Assembly: GCF_000585355.1 (NCBI RefSeq)
Contig: NZ_KK073873.1
Coordinates: forward strand, 1,328,703 to 1,392,702
Reading direction: 5' to 3'
Source: Xylanibacter oryzae DSM 17970
GTDB lineage: Bacteria > Bacteroidota > Bacteroidia > Bacteroidales > Bacteroidaceae
Length of the DNA: 64,000 nt
Made by a program: the position numbers and the translations under genes
Notes under the pieces: generated by a model
Told to the model about the DNA's origin: nothing
What the model saw: only the letters and a program-made list of their open reading frames with translations
The model's database searches: none
In this document: one piece after another, positions 38,494-48,846 of the stretch
How the letters are laid out: each line of letters starts with the position of its first letter
Position numbering within the stretch: position 1 is the first letter of the stretch

Positions 38494-40005
38494 TCAATTT
38501 AATTTGTTAATACTGTATTTTGATCTATTCTTTATATACCATGAGAAGAACCATACCAAAGAAACAACTAAAATCAACCCAGCTGCACTATAACCGATTT
38601 TTTCATCTAAGCCCAATGCTTGTTTTGATAAGAACAAGAATGAGCCGCAAACTACAGTCATAAACAATGCGGGTATCAACGTTATTAAGAATGGTTTCTT
38701 TTCTTGTACAAGATATATTGTCAATGTCCATAATGTAAAGACAGACAATGTCTGATTTGCCCATCCAAAGTATTGCCATATAACATTAAAGCCGTCTGGA
38801 TTTGCTATCTGCCAGACAAGTAACAATACAGCAATAGAGAACATTGGAACGCATATATACAAACGGCGGCGGATACTCTGCTGATCCAGATGAAGGAATT
38901 CGGCAATAATCAAGCGTGCACTCCTAAATGCAGTATCTCCACTGGTTATAGGAGCTGCCACAACGCCAAGCAGTGCCAAGATACCACCAAAGAGCCCTAA
39001 CCATCCATGACATACATCTTTAACAACTGTAGGGGCATCAAAGAATTGTATCAGTGTCTTAGGAGCTGCACTATGTGATTGTACTATGAACTGCTGCATT
39101 ACATCTGGAGAAACGACCTCTTTCCATCCACCATAAAAAAAGAAATAAGAAGATATTGTGGCCCAAATCAAAGCTACGACCCCTTCTGTTATCATAGAAC
39201 CATAAAAGATAGGTCGGCCCTGACTCTCGCTTTTCATACAACGAGCCATCAGAGGACTCTGGGTAGCATGAAATCCACTTATTGCACCACAAGCTATCGT
39301 AATAAACAAAGCCGGGAATATCTTATTGGTCATGCCAAACTTTACAGCACCCATATTACCTAATCCATCCCATAGCTCCGGTATTTTTGGAATTTTAATA
39401 TATAACCCTATCATTAAGGCTAAAGCCATAAACAAAAGAGAAAAAGCAAATAGCGGATATATTTTACCTATAATTTTATCTATTGGTAACATTGTGGCAA
39501 GTATATAATAGATAAAGATTATTATTATCCACATAATCCTTGAACCCCATATACTCTCCATTATTATAGCAGGACTATATACAAACACTACTCCTACCAT
39601 TACCAAAAGAAGTATAGAGAATACCAACATGATCTTCTTTGTAGTTTTGCCTAGATATTTTCCGACCAATCCCGGCAGACCTATGCCATTATTACGCATA
39701 GAAAGCATGCCACTAAGGTAATCGTGTGTTGCGCCGGCGAATATACATCCCAAAACTATCCACAAATAAGCAGAAGGTCCAAACCACATTCCCATTATAG
39801 CGCCGAATATTGGTCCCGTTCCTGCTATATTCAGAAATTGTATCATAAAAATCTTCCACCCGGGAAGAACTACATAATCCACCCCATCGGCATTTGCTAT
39901 AGCTGGAGTTTTACGATCATCAGGAGAGAACACGTGCTCAACAAAACGACCATAAAACATATAGCCGACTATCAAAGCCAAAAGACTCAACGTGAAAGAT
40001 ATCAT
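38494..40005 (-). CDS. cstA: CstA-family transporter (short form)
   Basis: Polytopic transporter of 503 residues with about thirteen helices, against 701 in E. coli CstA. The segment GTGPIFGAIMGMWFGPSAYL and the CGAISGFHATQSPLMARCM motif identify the family, whose members take up peptides or pyruvate on starvation. The open frame runs up to 40290, but the extra 95 residues are unlike the family and overlap the divergent GH10-like gene, so the ATG at 40005 is the start. A -7 box lies 28 bases upstream. It leads a six-gene operon. Confidence 0.92.
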   Translation of the reverse strand: MISFTLSLLALIVGYMFYGRFVEHVFSPDDRKTPAIANADGVDYVVLPGWKIFMIQFLNIAGTGPIFGAIMGMWFGPSAYLWIVLGCIFAGATHDYLSGMLSMRNNGIGLPGLVGKYLGKTTKKIMLVFSILLLVMVGVVFVYSPAIIMESIWGSRIMWIIIIFIYYILATMLPIDKIIGKIYPLFAFSLLFMALALMIGLYIKIPKIPELWDGLGNMGAVKFGMTNKIFPALFITIACGAISGFHATQSPLMARCMKSESQGRPIFYGSMITEGVVALIWATISSYFFFYGGWKEVVSPDVMQQFIVQSHSAAPKTLIQFFDAPTVVKDVCHGWLGLFGGILALLGVVAAPITSGDTAFRSARLIIAEFLHLDQQSIRRRLYICVPMFSIAVLLLVWQIANPDGFNVIWQYFGWANQTLSVFTLWTLTIYLVQEKKPFLITLIPALFMTVVCGSFLFLSKQALGLDEKIGYSAAGLILVVSLVWFFSWYIKNRSKYSINKLN

Positions 40006-40032
40006 ATTATTAGTAGTTTTATATTCTGCTTG

Positions 40033-40040
40033 CAAAAGTA
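40033..40040 (-). promoter_or_regulatory. -7 box of the cstA operon
   Basis: TACTTTTG on the minus strand, 28 bases before the cstA ATG at 40005. It shares the short divergent region with the GH10-like gene's box at 40073. Confidence 0.5.
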
Positions 40041-40072
40041 ACAAATTATTATGAATAATAAAAAAATAATGA

Positions 40073-40080
40073 TAACTTTG
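40073..40080 (+). promoter_or_regulatory. -7 box of the GH10-like gene
   Basis: TAACTTTG, ten bases before the ATG at 40091, giving a very short leader. No -33 box is clear. Confidence 0.45.
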
Positions 40081-40090
40081 CACACGAAAT

Positions 40091-41779
40091 ATGAAAAAAT
40101 TAATAAGTATAATTATAACCGTCACTTTTTTATCCGTATATTCTGTTGCACAGAGTATACCTAAACATGAAGTGCGTGCTGTTTGGCTTACCACTATAGG
40201 CGGATTAGATTGGCCGCATTCGTACTCACAGTCTAGTCTCTCTGCAGCAAAACAACAAAAAGAGCTCTGCGATATCCTTGATAAACTCAAAGAGGCTAAT
40301 GTAAATACGGTTATACTACAGACACGTATTCGTGGAACTGTAATATACCCTTCTGAAATAGAACCTTGGGACGGTTGCCTCAGTGGTTTTCCGGGTCGTT
40401 CGCCTGGATATGACCCCTTAAAATTTGCGATTGACGAATGTCATAAACGCGGTATGGAATTGCACGCATGGGTGGTAGCCATACCTGTAGGGAAATGGAA
40501 CTTTCTAGGTTGCAAGAAATTACGTACGCGCTATCCCAAAATCATCCGTAATATTGATGACGAAGGATATATGAATCCTGAAAGTGAAGTTACAGCTGAT
40601 TACATAGCGAAGATTTGCGCTGAAATCACCCGCAACTACGATATTGACGGCATAAATCTTGACTATATAAGATATCCTGAAACATGGAAGATTCGTTTGC
40701 CTCTAGAAGAAGGAAGAAAGAACATTACTCGTATTGTACGCCGTGTACATGATGAAGTGAAAGCGATTAAGCCATGGGTTAAAATGGCATGTTCTCCAAT
40801 TGGTAAATACGATGACCTTTCACGGTTCTGGAGTCATGGATGGAATGCAAGGAATACAGTTTGTCAAGAAGCCCAGGAATGGTTGAAAGATGGATTAATG
40901 GACGAGCTTTTCCCTATGATGTATTTTCAGGGTGATCAGTTTTTCCCTTTTGCCATAGATTGGAAAGAACAATCGTATGGAAAAATAATAGTTCCGGGAC
41001 TTGGAGTATATTTTCTTGACCGCAATCAGAAAGACTGGTCATTAGACATAATCTCCAGAGAGATGAACGTACTACGCCAAAATGGTATGGGGCATGCATA
41101 CTTCAGAAGCAAGTTTTTTACTGACAACACTAAAGATATATTTAACTTTGTCAGCAATGAATTTGACACATATCCATCATTAGTTCCACCTATGACATGG
41201 GAAAGTAATAAAAAGCCACTGGCACCAACAAAATTATGCATATCACAATCTAAGGATAAAGAATTTATATCATGGGATTGCGGGAATGATATGAGCGGAA
41301 TATCAAAATATGAAAAAGACGATAAGACAAAACCAATTTCTCTATTTTATAATCTTTATGCCTCAGACTCATATCCAGTAGACATAAATGACGCCAGGAA
41401 TATAATTGCAGCAAGAATTCCTGCTAATGAAATCTCAATACCTTTATCAAAAGACTGCATGCATCTTAATTACGCAGTAACTGCTATAGACAGATATGGC
41501 AATGAGAGCGAACAGACTAATTCGGAAAAAGCAATAGAACCTGAATCTAACACAATGATGAGGAATAACGGTAATATTTTATATCTTACTAATAGACAGT
41601 CTATTCTTGATGCAGAGTTCATAATAATACAATCACTTATTGGTAACATTATAACAACAATGCCATATAATAGTGACTCCATAAATATAAGCAAAATACC
41701 TGAAGGTATCTATATTGTTAAATCATTAAACAGGAAAGGATACACTCACCGTTTAGGAACATTCATAATTAAAAGATAG
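40091..41779 (+). CDS. Secreted GH10-like glycoside hydrolase (DUF187/GHL10) with T9SS-like tail
   Basis: A 562-residue secreted protein. Signal peptide about 1-20, then a TIM-barrel of the glycosyl-hydrolase-like 10 family: EVRAVWLTTIGGLDWPHSY, VNTVILQTRIRGTVIYPSEI, DIDGINLDYIRYPE and DELFPMMYFQ. After a fibronectin-like region (about 380-480) the last 70 residues end ISKIPEGIYIVKS...GTFIIKR, resembling a type IX secretion sorting domain. The substrate is unknown; related proteins act on cell-wall or complex glycans. trmN6 follows after seven bases. Confidence 0.87.
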   Translation: MKKLISIIITVTFLSVYSVAQSIPKHEVRAVWLTTIGGLDWPHSYSQSSLSAAKQQKELCDILDKLKEANVNTVILQTRIRGTVIYPSEIEPWDGCLSGFPGRSPGYDPLKFAIDECHKRGMELHAWVVAIPVGKWNFLGCKKLRTRYPKIIRNIDDEGYMNPESEVTADYIAKICAEITRNYDIDGINLDYIRYPETWKIRLPLEEGRKNITRIVRRVHDEVKAIKPWVKMACSPIGKYDDLSRFWSHGWNARNTVCQEAQEWLKDGLMDELFPMMYFQGDQFFPFAIDWKEQSYGKIIVPGLGVYFLDRNQKDWSLDIISREMNVLRQNGMGHAYFRSKFFTDNTKDIFNFVSNEFDTYPSLVPPMTWESNKKPLAPTKLCISQSKDKEFISWDCGNDMSGISKYEKDDKTKPISLFYNLYASDSYPVDINDARNIIAARIPANEISIPLSKDCMHLNYAVTAIDRYGNESEQTNSEKAIEPESNTMMRNNGNILYLTNRQSILDAEFIIIQSLIGNIITTMPYNSDSINISKIPEGIYIVKSLNRKGYTHRLGTFIIKR

Positions 41780-41786
41780 CTATAAT

Positions 41787-42482
41787 ATGTCAAATGACTA
41801 TTTCTTATTCAAACAGTTCAAAATTTTGCAAGATAAGTGCGCCATGAAAGTTGGAACAGATAGTGTTACGCTTGGGGCATGGGTAAAATACGAATCGCCG
41901 AAAGAAATATTAGACATTGGCACCGGAACAGGAATAATAGCTTTAATGATGGCCCAACAATATCCGTCTTCTCATATCACAGCAATAGAAATAGATCCTC
42001 TGGCTACAGAGCAAGCTATTGAAAATGTAAAAGGAACTGCATGGAACAACAGAATTGACATATTAAATATTTCTTTCCAGGACTTCGCCAGTAACATTGA
42101 TAAAAAATTTGACATTATAGTAACTAACCCTCCGTATTTCATTGATTCTTTAAAAAATCCGGACACCCGCAAAAAGATAGCCAGACATACTGATTCATTA
42201 ACATACCACGAATTAATTAATAACAGCAGTAAGTTGCTTTCTGAAAAAGGAGAATTATTTATGATAATACCCGCTACGAGTCTATCTATTATTGAAGAAG
42301 AAGCTCTATATGCAGGATTGAATAAGAGCAAATTATGCTCATTACAGGCATCATCAGGAAAGCAAGTAAAGCGATCTCTTGTATCCTTCAATAAAAACAG
42401 GAAAGAACAAGTTATAGAATCCAACTTATGTATAGACTCGGAAGAATACAAAAATCTTACGAATGATTTTTACATTAAATAA
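41787..42482 (+). CDS. trmN6: tRNA1(Val) adenine-37 N6-methyltransferase
   Basis: SAM-dependent methyltransferase of 231 residues, of the TrmN6 (YfiC) family that modifies A37 of tRNA-Val1. The SAM loop ILDIGTGTGIIALMMAQQYP is at about 32-51, the acidic AIEIDPLATEQA follows, and the amino-methyltransferase motif NPPYF comes at about 113-117. The early segment FQILQ-like FKQFKILQDKCAMKVGTDSV, then TLGAWV is also typical. It follows the GH10-like gene closely and is probably in the same transcript. Confidence 0.9.
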   Translation: MSNDYFLFKQFKILQDKCAMKVGTDSVTLGAWVKYESPKEILDIGTGTGIIALMMAQQYPSSHITAIEIDPLATEQAIENVKGTAWNNRIDILNISFQDFASNIDKKFDIIVTNPPYFIDSLKNPDTRKKIARHTDSLTYHELINNSSKLLSEKGELFMIIPATSLSIIEEEALYAGLNKSKLCSLQASSGKQVKRSLVSFNKNRKEQVIESNLCIDSEEYKNLTNDFYIK

Positions 42483-42498
42483 TTAATATTCTGATGTC

Positions 42499-42534
42499 GA
42501 AAATAATATTACACGCAAAAAATCTATTATTTTC
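42499..42534 (+). terminator. Possible weak terminator after trmN6
   Basis: A 10-bp A/T-rich stem (42499-42508 with 42525-42534) lies 17 bases after the trmN6 stop. No long T run follows, so confidence is low. Confidence 0.3.
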
Positions 42535-42588
42535 TTTAAATATCAATTCTAAATTAGTAATTAAATAAGCAGTTTGATATTTTTTTAG

Positions 42589-42596
42589 TATCTTTG
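42589..42596 (+). promoter_or_regulatory. -7 box of lon
   Basis: TATCTTTG, 28 bases before the ATG at 42625. A TTTG at 42573-42576 lies too close (12 bases) to be a standard -33 box. No heat-shock element was recognised. Confidence 0.5.
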
Positions 42597-42624
42597 CAGC
42601 CATTATTGAATTACAAAGATAAAA

Positions 42625-45084
42625 ATGGATAAATTTCAAAATAGCAAACCTTTTTCAATGGTAGCTGATTTCGATGGGGATTACAAAAAACTCTTTTCAG
42701 GTGACTATCCAAAAGAATTGCCTATTCTCGCAACACGCAACCTTGTACTTTTTCCTGGTGTAATAACTCCTATCCTGGTAGGACGTGAAACCAGTCTCCG
42801 CCTTGTAGAACATGTAGTAAAAAAGGGTGGATATATGGCTGTGGTATGTCAGTGCGATTCAGAAGTTGAATCTCCCGGAAAGGAAGATTTATATGAGACG
42901 GGCGTTTACGCTAAAGTTATCAAGATATTGGACATGCCTGGAGACAATCAGAATAAGACTGTTATTGTGCAAGGAGAATCACGTTGCAAATTAGTATCTA
43001 TTAAACGCCGTAAACCATACATGACAGGTACTGTTGAGATATTAACAGAAATGATGCCTGCAAAAAAGGATGAAGAGTTTGATGCAGCATGTGATGACTT
43101 AAGGGATACAACCAACAAATATATTAATCTCAATGAGGACATGCCTGATGAAGCTACATTTGCATTGCAGAATATGACTAATAATGTCATGCTTGTAAAC
43201 TTCATCTGCTCAAATATTCCTATATCAACAAACGAAAAAGAAGAATTACTTAAGATAGACGATGTTAAAGAGCGCCTTATTTCAGTAAGTAAGATCATTA
43301 ATCGTGAGTTACAGTTAATGAATATAAAGCAGGGTATTCGTATTAAGACTCACAAGCAGATTGACGAACAGCAAAGAAACTACTTTCTTGAGCAACAGAT
43401 CAAGAACATGAAGGAAGAGCTCGGATCAGGCGAAGGTTCTCCTGAGGCCCTTGAACTAATAGAGAAAGCATCGAAAAAGAAATGGTCTGCAGATGTAAAT
43501 AAAACATTCCATAAGGAAATAGATAAATTAGGCACATTAAACCCACAAAGTCCTGAATATAGTGTTCAACTCACATATCTTCAAACTCTTGTTGGTCTGC
43601 CTTGGGGTGAATATACTAAAGACGATCTAAATCTTATTCGCGCAGAGAAGGTACTCAACCATGACCACTACGGAATGGAGAAGGTCAAGGAACGTATTAT
43701 GGAATATATGGCAGTGCTTAAACTTCGTGGCGACTTAAAGTCTCCTATAATATGTCTATATGGCCCTCCCGGAGTAGGAAAAACATCTCTTGGAAAAAGT
43801 ATTGCATCTGCAATGAAAAGAAAATATGTCAGAGTATCATTAGGAGGTCTACACGACGAAGCTGAAATACGTGGACACAGACGCACGTATATAGGTGCTA
43901 TGCCTGGTCGTATCATAAAAAGCATACAAAAAACGAATTCTTCTAATCCGGTATTTATACTTGACGAAATAGACAAAGTTACTCAGAACACTGTAAACGG
44001 AGACCCTGCAAGCGCTCTGCTTGAAGTTCTCGACCCAGAACAGAACAACGCTTTTCATGACAATTATCTTGATTTAGACTTTGACTTATCAAAGGTTCTA
44101 TTCATAGCTACGGCAAATGACTTAAACACAATACCACGTCCATTACTAGACCGTATGGAAATAATTGAAGTAAGCGGGTATATAACTGAGGAAAAAATAG
44201 AAATTGCCCGTCGCCATCTCATACCTAAAGAAATGGAGAATACGGGACTTGAAAAAGAACAGATTAAGTTTTCAAATTCATCTATTGAAAAAATCATAGA
44301 GTCGTACACTAGAGAAAGTGGCGTTAGGCAATTAGAGAAACAAATTAATAAATCTCTTAGAAAACTAGCACTGGAAAAGGCAAGAAATGGAGCATTACGA
44401 TATAACAAGATAACCCCAAATGAGATTGAAGACTTACTTGGAAATCCACCTTTCTATCGTGATATATACCAAGGCAACTCATATGCAGGCGTCGTTACGG
44501 GTCTGGCATGGACTAGTGTTGGTGGAGAAATTCTGTTTATCGAGACTAGCCTTAGCCGTGGAAAGGGATCTAAACTTACATTGACAGGAAATCTTGGTGA
44601 TGTAATGAAAGAGTCTGCTATACTAGCACTTGAATATGTAAAATCACATGCAGAGACTCTAAACATCGACTACCGTATATTTAACAATTGGAATATCCAT
44701 ATCCATGTACCTGAAGGGGCAACGCCTAAAGACGGACCATCTGCAGGTATCACAATTGCGACAAGTATCGCTTCTGCACTAACACAACGCAAAGTGCGCA
44801 GCAATACAGCTATGACAGGAGAAATAACCCTTAGAGGAAAAGTGCTTCCTGTTGGTGGAATTAAGGAAAAGATCCTTGCTGCTAAACGTGCTGGCATTAC
44901 TGATATTGTAATGTGCCAAGAGAATGAGAAAGATATTTTGGAAATACCAGAGAAGTATCGTAATGGCGTTACATTTCATTACGTAGAGAATATACAGCAA
45001 GTATGGGACTTCGCACTCACTGATGAAGTTGTAGATAATGCTGTAGTATTTAATATTGAAGAAGAGGAGAAAAAGAAAGACTAA
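42625..45084 (+). CDS. lon: ATP-dependent protease Lon
   Basis: Cytoplasmic AAA+ protease, 819 residues. An N-terminal substrate-binding domain (about 35-240) is followed by a coiled linker, the AAA+ module with Walker A GPPGVGKT at 380-387 and FILDEIDKV, and the proteolytic domain with catalytic Ser706 in DGPSAG and the lysine in GGIKEK (747-749). It degrades misfolded and regulatory proteins. It heads a run of five genes with tgt, an LptF/G-like permease, a DEAD helicase and tilS. Confidence 0.97.
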   Translation: MDKFQNSKPFSMVADFDGDYKKLFSGDYPKELPILATRNLVLFPGVITPILVGRETSLRLVEHVVKKGGYMAVVCQCDSEVESPGKEDLYETGVYAKVIKILDMPGDNQNKTVIVQGESRCKLVSIKRRKPYMTGTVEILTEMMPAKKDEEFDAACDDLRDTTNKYINLNEDMPDEATFALQNMTNNVMLVNFICSNIPISTNEKEELLKIDDVKERLISVSKIINRELQLMNIKQGIRIKTHKQIDEQQRNYFLEQQIKNMKEELGSGEGSPEALELIEKASKKKWSADVNKTFHKEIDKLGTLNPQSPEYSVQLTYLQTLVGLPWGEYTKDDLNLIRAEKVLNHDHYGMEKVKERIMEYMAVLKLRGDLKSPIICLYGPPGVGKTSLGKSIASAMKRKYVRVSLGGLHDEAEIRGHRRTYIGAMPGRIIKSIQKTNSSNPVFILDEIDKVTQNTVNGDPASALLEVLDPEQNNAFHDNYLDLDFDLSKVLFIATANDLNTIPRPLLDRMEIIEVSGYITEEKIEIARRHLIPKEMENTGLEKEQIKFSNSSIEKIIESYTRESGVRQLEKQINKSLRKLALEKARNGALRYNKITPNEIEDLLGNPPFYRDIYQGNSYAGVVTGLAWTSVGGEILFIETSLSRGKGSKLTLTGNLGDVMKESAILALEYVKSHAETLNIDYRIFNNWNIHIHVPEGATPKDGPSAGITIATSIASALTQRKVRSNTAMTGEITLRGKVLPVGGIKEKILAAKRAGITDIVMCQENEKDILEIPEKYRNGVTFHYVENIQQVWDFALTDEVVDNAVVFNIEEEEKKKD

Positions 45085-45091
45085 TACTGGT

Positions 45092-46219
45092 ATGAATTTC
45101 AAGATAGAACATACAGACAATGCCAGTGATGCGCGTGCAGGTTTGCTGACAACAGATCACGGAGAAATTCAGACTCCTATATTTATGCCTGTCGGAACGT
45201 GTGGAAGTGTTAAGGGGGTTCATTTTAGTGAACTGAGAAATCAGATAAATGCACAGATTATTCTTGGCAATACATATCATCTTTATCTTCGCCCGGGATT
45301 AGAAATATTGCGTGCTGCAGGAGGTTTACATGGTTTCAACGGATGGGAAAAACCAATACTTACAGACAGTGGTGGTTTTCAGGTATTTTCTCTTACCGGG
45401 ATACGTAAATTGACAGAACAAGGTTGCGAATTTCGTTCGCACATTGACGGAAGCAAACATATATTTACTCCCGAAAACGTGATGGACACAGAACGCGTAA
45501 TAGGTGCAGATATAATGATGGCCTTAGACGAATGTGCTCCAGGAAAAAGTGACTATCAGTATGCCAAAAACAGTATGGCTTTGACTCACAGATGGTTGGA
45601 TAGATGTATTAAACGATTTAATGAGACACAACCTCTCTATGGTTATCAACAAACATTGTTTCCAATAGTACAAGGTTGTACATATTCAGATTTACGAAGA
45701 GAATCGGCAAAATACATATCAGATAAAGGCGCAGAAGGAAATGCTATAGGCGGACTTGCTGTAGGCGAACCAACAGAAGTTATGTATGAGATGATAGAGG
45801 TTGTAAACGAAATACTTCCAAAAGAAAAACCTCGCTACCTAATGGGTGTTGGTACACCACAGAATATCCTTGAAGGAATAGAGAGAGGTGTTGATATGTT
45901 TGACTGTGTTATGCCTACAAGAAATGGGCGAAATGCAATGCTTTTCACATACAATGGTACAATGAATATGAGAAATAAAAAGTGGGAAAATGACTTTAGT
46001 CCTATAGATGAAAACGGCTGTGAAGTTGACAAAGTGTATAGTAAAGCATACCTACATCATTTATTTAAAGCTCAAGAACTATTGGCACTCCAGATAGGAA
46101 GTATCCACAATTTAGCGTTCTACCTACGTTTAGTAAAAGATGCTCGTCAGCATATTATCGCAGGAGATTTCACAAGTTGGAAACGTTCTGTTATTGACCA
46201 ATTAGGTGTAAGAATTTAG
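45092..46219 (+). CDS. tgt: Queuine/preQ1 tRNA-guanine transglycosylase
   Basis: Swaps guanine-34 of GUN-anticodon tRNAs for the queuine precursor; 375 residues from the ATG at 45092, seven bases after lon. The frame starts earlier (45056) inside lon but lacks family residues there. Signatures: the Asp in TDSGGFQVFSL, MALDECAP, IGGLAVGEP and VMPTRNGRNAM. The zinc site near the C-terminus differs from the usual CxCxxC: it reads NGCEVD, so only the middle cysteine remains. The later histidine (GSIHNL) is kept. Confidence 0.95.
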   Translation: MNFKIEHTDNASDARAGLLTTDHGEIQTPIFMPVGTCGSVKGVHFSELRNQINAQIILGNTYHLYLRPGLEILRAAGGLHGFNGWEKPILTDSGGFQVFSLTGIRKLTEQGCEFRSHIDGSKHIFTPENVMDTERVIGADIMMALDECAPGKSDYQYAKNSMALTHRWLDRCIKRFNETQPLYGYQQTLFPIVQGCTYSDLRRESAKYISDKGAEGNAIGGLAVGEPTEVMYEMIEVVNEILPKEKPRYLMGVGTPQNILEGIERGVDMFDCVMPTRNGRNAMLFTYNGTMNMRNKKWENDFSPIDENGCEVDKVYSKAYLHHLFKAQELLALQIGSIHNLAFYLRLVKDARQHIIAGDFTSWKRSVIDQLGVRI

Positions 46220-46233
46220 AGTTATCTATAGAT

Positions 46234-47463
46234 ATGGTATATAATAAGATCAAAAAGTTTAGTAAAGTATTACAATTCTTTAGTAAGCATAAAAAACTTG
46301 CTAAAGCAGTAAACAGTATTTTCAACTTTTTAAAGAAGTATTTTTGGTTTCTTAAATATGTAGCTCCTTCAAGATATATAAAAAAATTGGATCGTTATAT
46401 TATGCGTAAATTTATTGGTACGTATATATATTCCATTATTTTGATTATATCCATATCAATAGTCTTTGATGTAAATGAGAACTTATCAAAATTTGCACAA
46501 TACCATGCCCCGCTTAAGGCTATAGTTTTTGATTATTACTTCAACTTTGTCCCTTATTTCGCGAACTTATTTAGTCCACTGTTCGTGTTTATCTCAGTCA
46601 TATTTTTTACAAGTAAGATGGCCGGAAACTCTGAAATAATAGCTATTCTGGCTAGTGGTGTGAGTTTCAAGCGCCTTATGCGCCCTTACATGGTATCAGC
46701 AGCAATAATAACATGTGCGACATTCTATTTAGGCGCATATGTAATACCTAAAGGAAATGTAACGCGCCAAAACTTCGAAGATCTATATAAGAATAACAAG
46801 AAACAGACGGCTGCAGAAAATGTAATGCTTCAGGTTGACAAAGGTGTTATAGCATATATACAGTTTTATGACAATAATTCGAAGAGTGGACAAGGTTTCT
46901 CATTAGATAAATTCGAAAACAAGAAATTGGTTAGTCACATGACAGCCAGCAACATTCAATATGATACAATATCTGAAAGCAAATATCACTGGAGAGCTAC
47001 GAATTACACGATAAGGCAACTAAGAGGTATGCGAGAACACATAACACATGGAGCACAAATTGATACATTGATACAAATGGAGCCATTAGATCTTGTATTC
47101 TCTAAAGGTCAACAGGAAACATTTACCAGCCCGGAACTTAAAACATATATAGCAAAACAGATAGGTAGAGGTTCTGGTAATGTTGTACAATATCAGGTGG
47201 AATATCACAAAAGGATAGCAATGTCTTTTGCATCATTCATTCTTACAACTATCGGAATAAGTCTTAGCAGCAGAAAGCGTAAAGGTGGAATGGGTATGTA
47301 CCTTGGTATTGGATTAGCTCTTAGTTTCGGTTACATCCTAATGCAGACAATAAGTAGTACATTTGCTATTAACGCTAATACGCCACCAATGCTAGCTGCA
47401 TGGATTCCAAATATAATATTTGCAGTAGTAGCATATTTTTGCTACCGCAAAGCACCAAATTAA
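46234..47463 (+). CDS. LptF/LptG-family permease
   Basis: Inner-membrane part of the lipopolysaccharide export ABC transporter, 409 residues. A basic N-terminal stretch of about 50 residues precedes the family start LDRYIMRKFIGTYIYS. Six membrane helices flank a periplasmic beta-jellyroll (about 170-310), the layout of YjgP/YjgQ proteins. The single gene could be LptF or LptG; the sequence alone does not decide. It lies 14 bases after tgt. Alternative ATGs inside the basic stretch are possible starts. Confidence 0.88.
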   Translation: MVYNKIKKFSKVLQFFSKHKKLAKAVNSIFNFLKKYFWFLKYVAPSRYIKKLDRYIMRKFIGTYIYSIILIISISIVFDVNENLSKFAQYHAPLKAIVFDYYFNFVPYFANLFSPLFVFISVIFFTSKMAGNSEIIAILASGVSFKRLMRPYMVSAAIITCATFYLGAYVIPKGNVTRQNFEDLYKNNKKQTAAENVMLQVDKGVIAYIQFYDNNSKSGQGFSLDKFENKKLVSHMTASNIQYDTISESKYHWRATNYTIRQLRGMREHITHGAQIDTLIQMEPLDLVFSKGQQETFTSPELKTYIAKQIGRGSGNVVQYQVEYHKRIAMSFASFILTTIGISLSSRKRKGGMGMYLGIGLALSFGYILMQTISSTFAINANTPPMLAAWIPNIIFAVVAYFCYRKAPN

Positions 47464-47474
47464 TAAAAAAAATA

Positions 47475-48800
47475 ATGACATTCGAAGAATTAGATTTAAA
47501 TGAAAATATTCTTGACGCATTGTATGATATGCGTTTCGACAATTGTACACCTGTACAGGAACAATGTATACCACCAATCCTTGAAGGGCGCGATGTATTA
47601 GGAGTGGCTCAGACTGGAACAGGAAAAACAGCTGCTTACTTACTACCTATCCTATCGCTGATAGACGATGGTGGATTTCCTAAAGATGCAATCAATTGCA
47701 TAATAATGTCTCCTACTCGTGAATTAGCTCAACAGATAGATCAAGCAAGGCAAGGTTTCGGATATTATCAAAACGGGGTAAGCAGTGTGGCTGTTTATGG
47801 AGGTAACGATGGTAATAGATACGATCAAGAAATTAAGAGTCTAAAACTAGGAGCAGACGTAATAATAGCTACTCCAGGAAGACTTATTTCACACATGCAA
47901 TTAGGCAATGTTGATATGAGTCGTCTCTCATTTTTTGTTCTTGATGAAGCAGACAGAATGCTTGATATGGGATTTTCAGAAGACATAATGCAAATTGCAC
48001 AAAAGTTACCTAAAACATGCCAGACCATAATGTTTTCAGCAACAATGCCAGCTAAAATCCAATCTTTGGCAGAAACACTCCTTAAAAATCCTGTTGAAAT
48101 AAAATTAGCAGTAAGTAAACCTGCTGAGAAAATTAAACAATCTGCATATATATGTTATGAGCCACAAAAAATAAACATAATACGCAACATCTTCGATAAT
48201 GGCGACCTAAAAAGGGTTATTATATTTGCTGGAAGTAAGGATAAAGTTAAAGATATAAATAAGTCATTGCTAAAAAAACATATTAATTGTGGAGAAATGC
48301 ACAGTGATCTTAGTCAAAAAGAGCGCGATGATATTATGTTCAACTTTAAATCAGGCAAAATAGACGTTCTTGTTGCAACTGATATTGTTTCTAGAGGCAT
48401 AGACATAGATGATATACAGATGGTAATAAATTATGATGTACCTCATGATGCTGAAGACTATGTTCATCGTATAGGGCGTACAGCAAGGGCCGACAAAGAT
48501 GGAATAGCTATAACGTTTGTAAACGAGAAAGACCAATACAACTTTGCCAATATAGAAAAATTTCTAAACCAGGATATAAATAAAAACGTAATTCCGCCTG
48601 AAATTGGAGAAGCGCCACTTTATGAACCAAATAAGAAGAGCCATGACGTAAACGATAACAGAAACAGAAAAGGAGGAAAACAAAGTCGTGGAACGAAAAA
48701 ATATGGTCCCAAATATAAAGGATCAAAAAAGTCTAATGGCAATTTTTCAAAGACGACCAGTCCTAGCACGAATGGCAAAAATATAAATAAGGAAAAATAA
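47475..48800 (+). CDS. DEAD-box RNA helicase (RhlE-like)
   Basis: ATP-dependent RNA helicase, 441 residues from the ATG at 47475, 11 bases after the LptF/G stop. The frame extends to 47400 inside that gene. Motifs in order: Q motif region CTPVQEQCIPP, Walker A AQTGTGKT, PTRELA, TPGR, DEAD, SAT, then HRIGRTARA in the second RecA domain. The last 70 residues are basic and rich in Lys, Asn, Gly and Ser, as in RhlE tails that contact RNA. A role in ribosome assembly or mRNA decay is likely. Confidence 0.94.
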   Translation: MTFEELDLNENILDALYDMRFDNCTPVQEQCIPPILEGRDVLGVAQTGTGKTAAYLLPILSLIDDGGFPKDAINCIIMSPTRELAQQIDQARQGFGYYQNGVSSVAVYGGNDGNRYDQEIKSLKLGADVIIATPGRLISHMQLGNVDMSRLSFFVLDEADRMLDMGFSEDIMQIAQKLPKTCQTIMFSATMPAKIQSLAETLLKNPVEIKLAVSKPAEKIKQSAYICYEPQKINIIRNIFDNGDLKRVIIFAGSKDKVKDINKSLLKKHINCGEMHSDLSQKERDDIMFNFKSGKIDVLVATDIVSRGIDIDDIQMVINYDVPHDAEDYVHRIGRTARADKDGIAITFVNEKDQYNFANIEKFLNQDINKNVIPPEIGEAPLYEPNKKSHDVNDNRNRKGGKQSRGTKKYGPKYKGSKKSNGNFSKTTSPSTNGKNINKEK

Positions 48801-48846
48801 TAAATCAGATAGCCAAGCACCTATGTAAAATACAAGTAAGCTTAGT

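Noticed and set aside
40006..40290. N-terminal extension of cstA by 95 residues
   Set aside because: The extra residues do not resemble the family, cross the promoter region and overlap the divergent gene; the ATG at 40005 fits the first helix.
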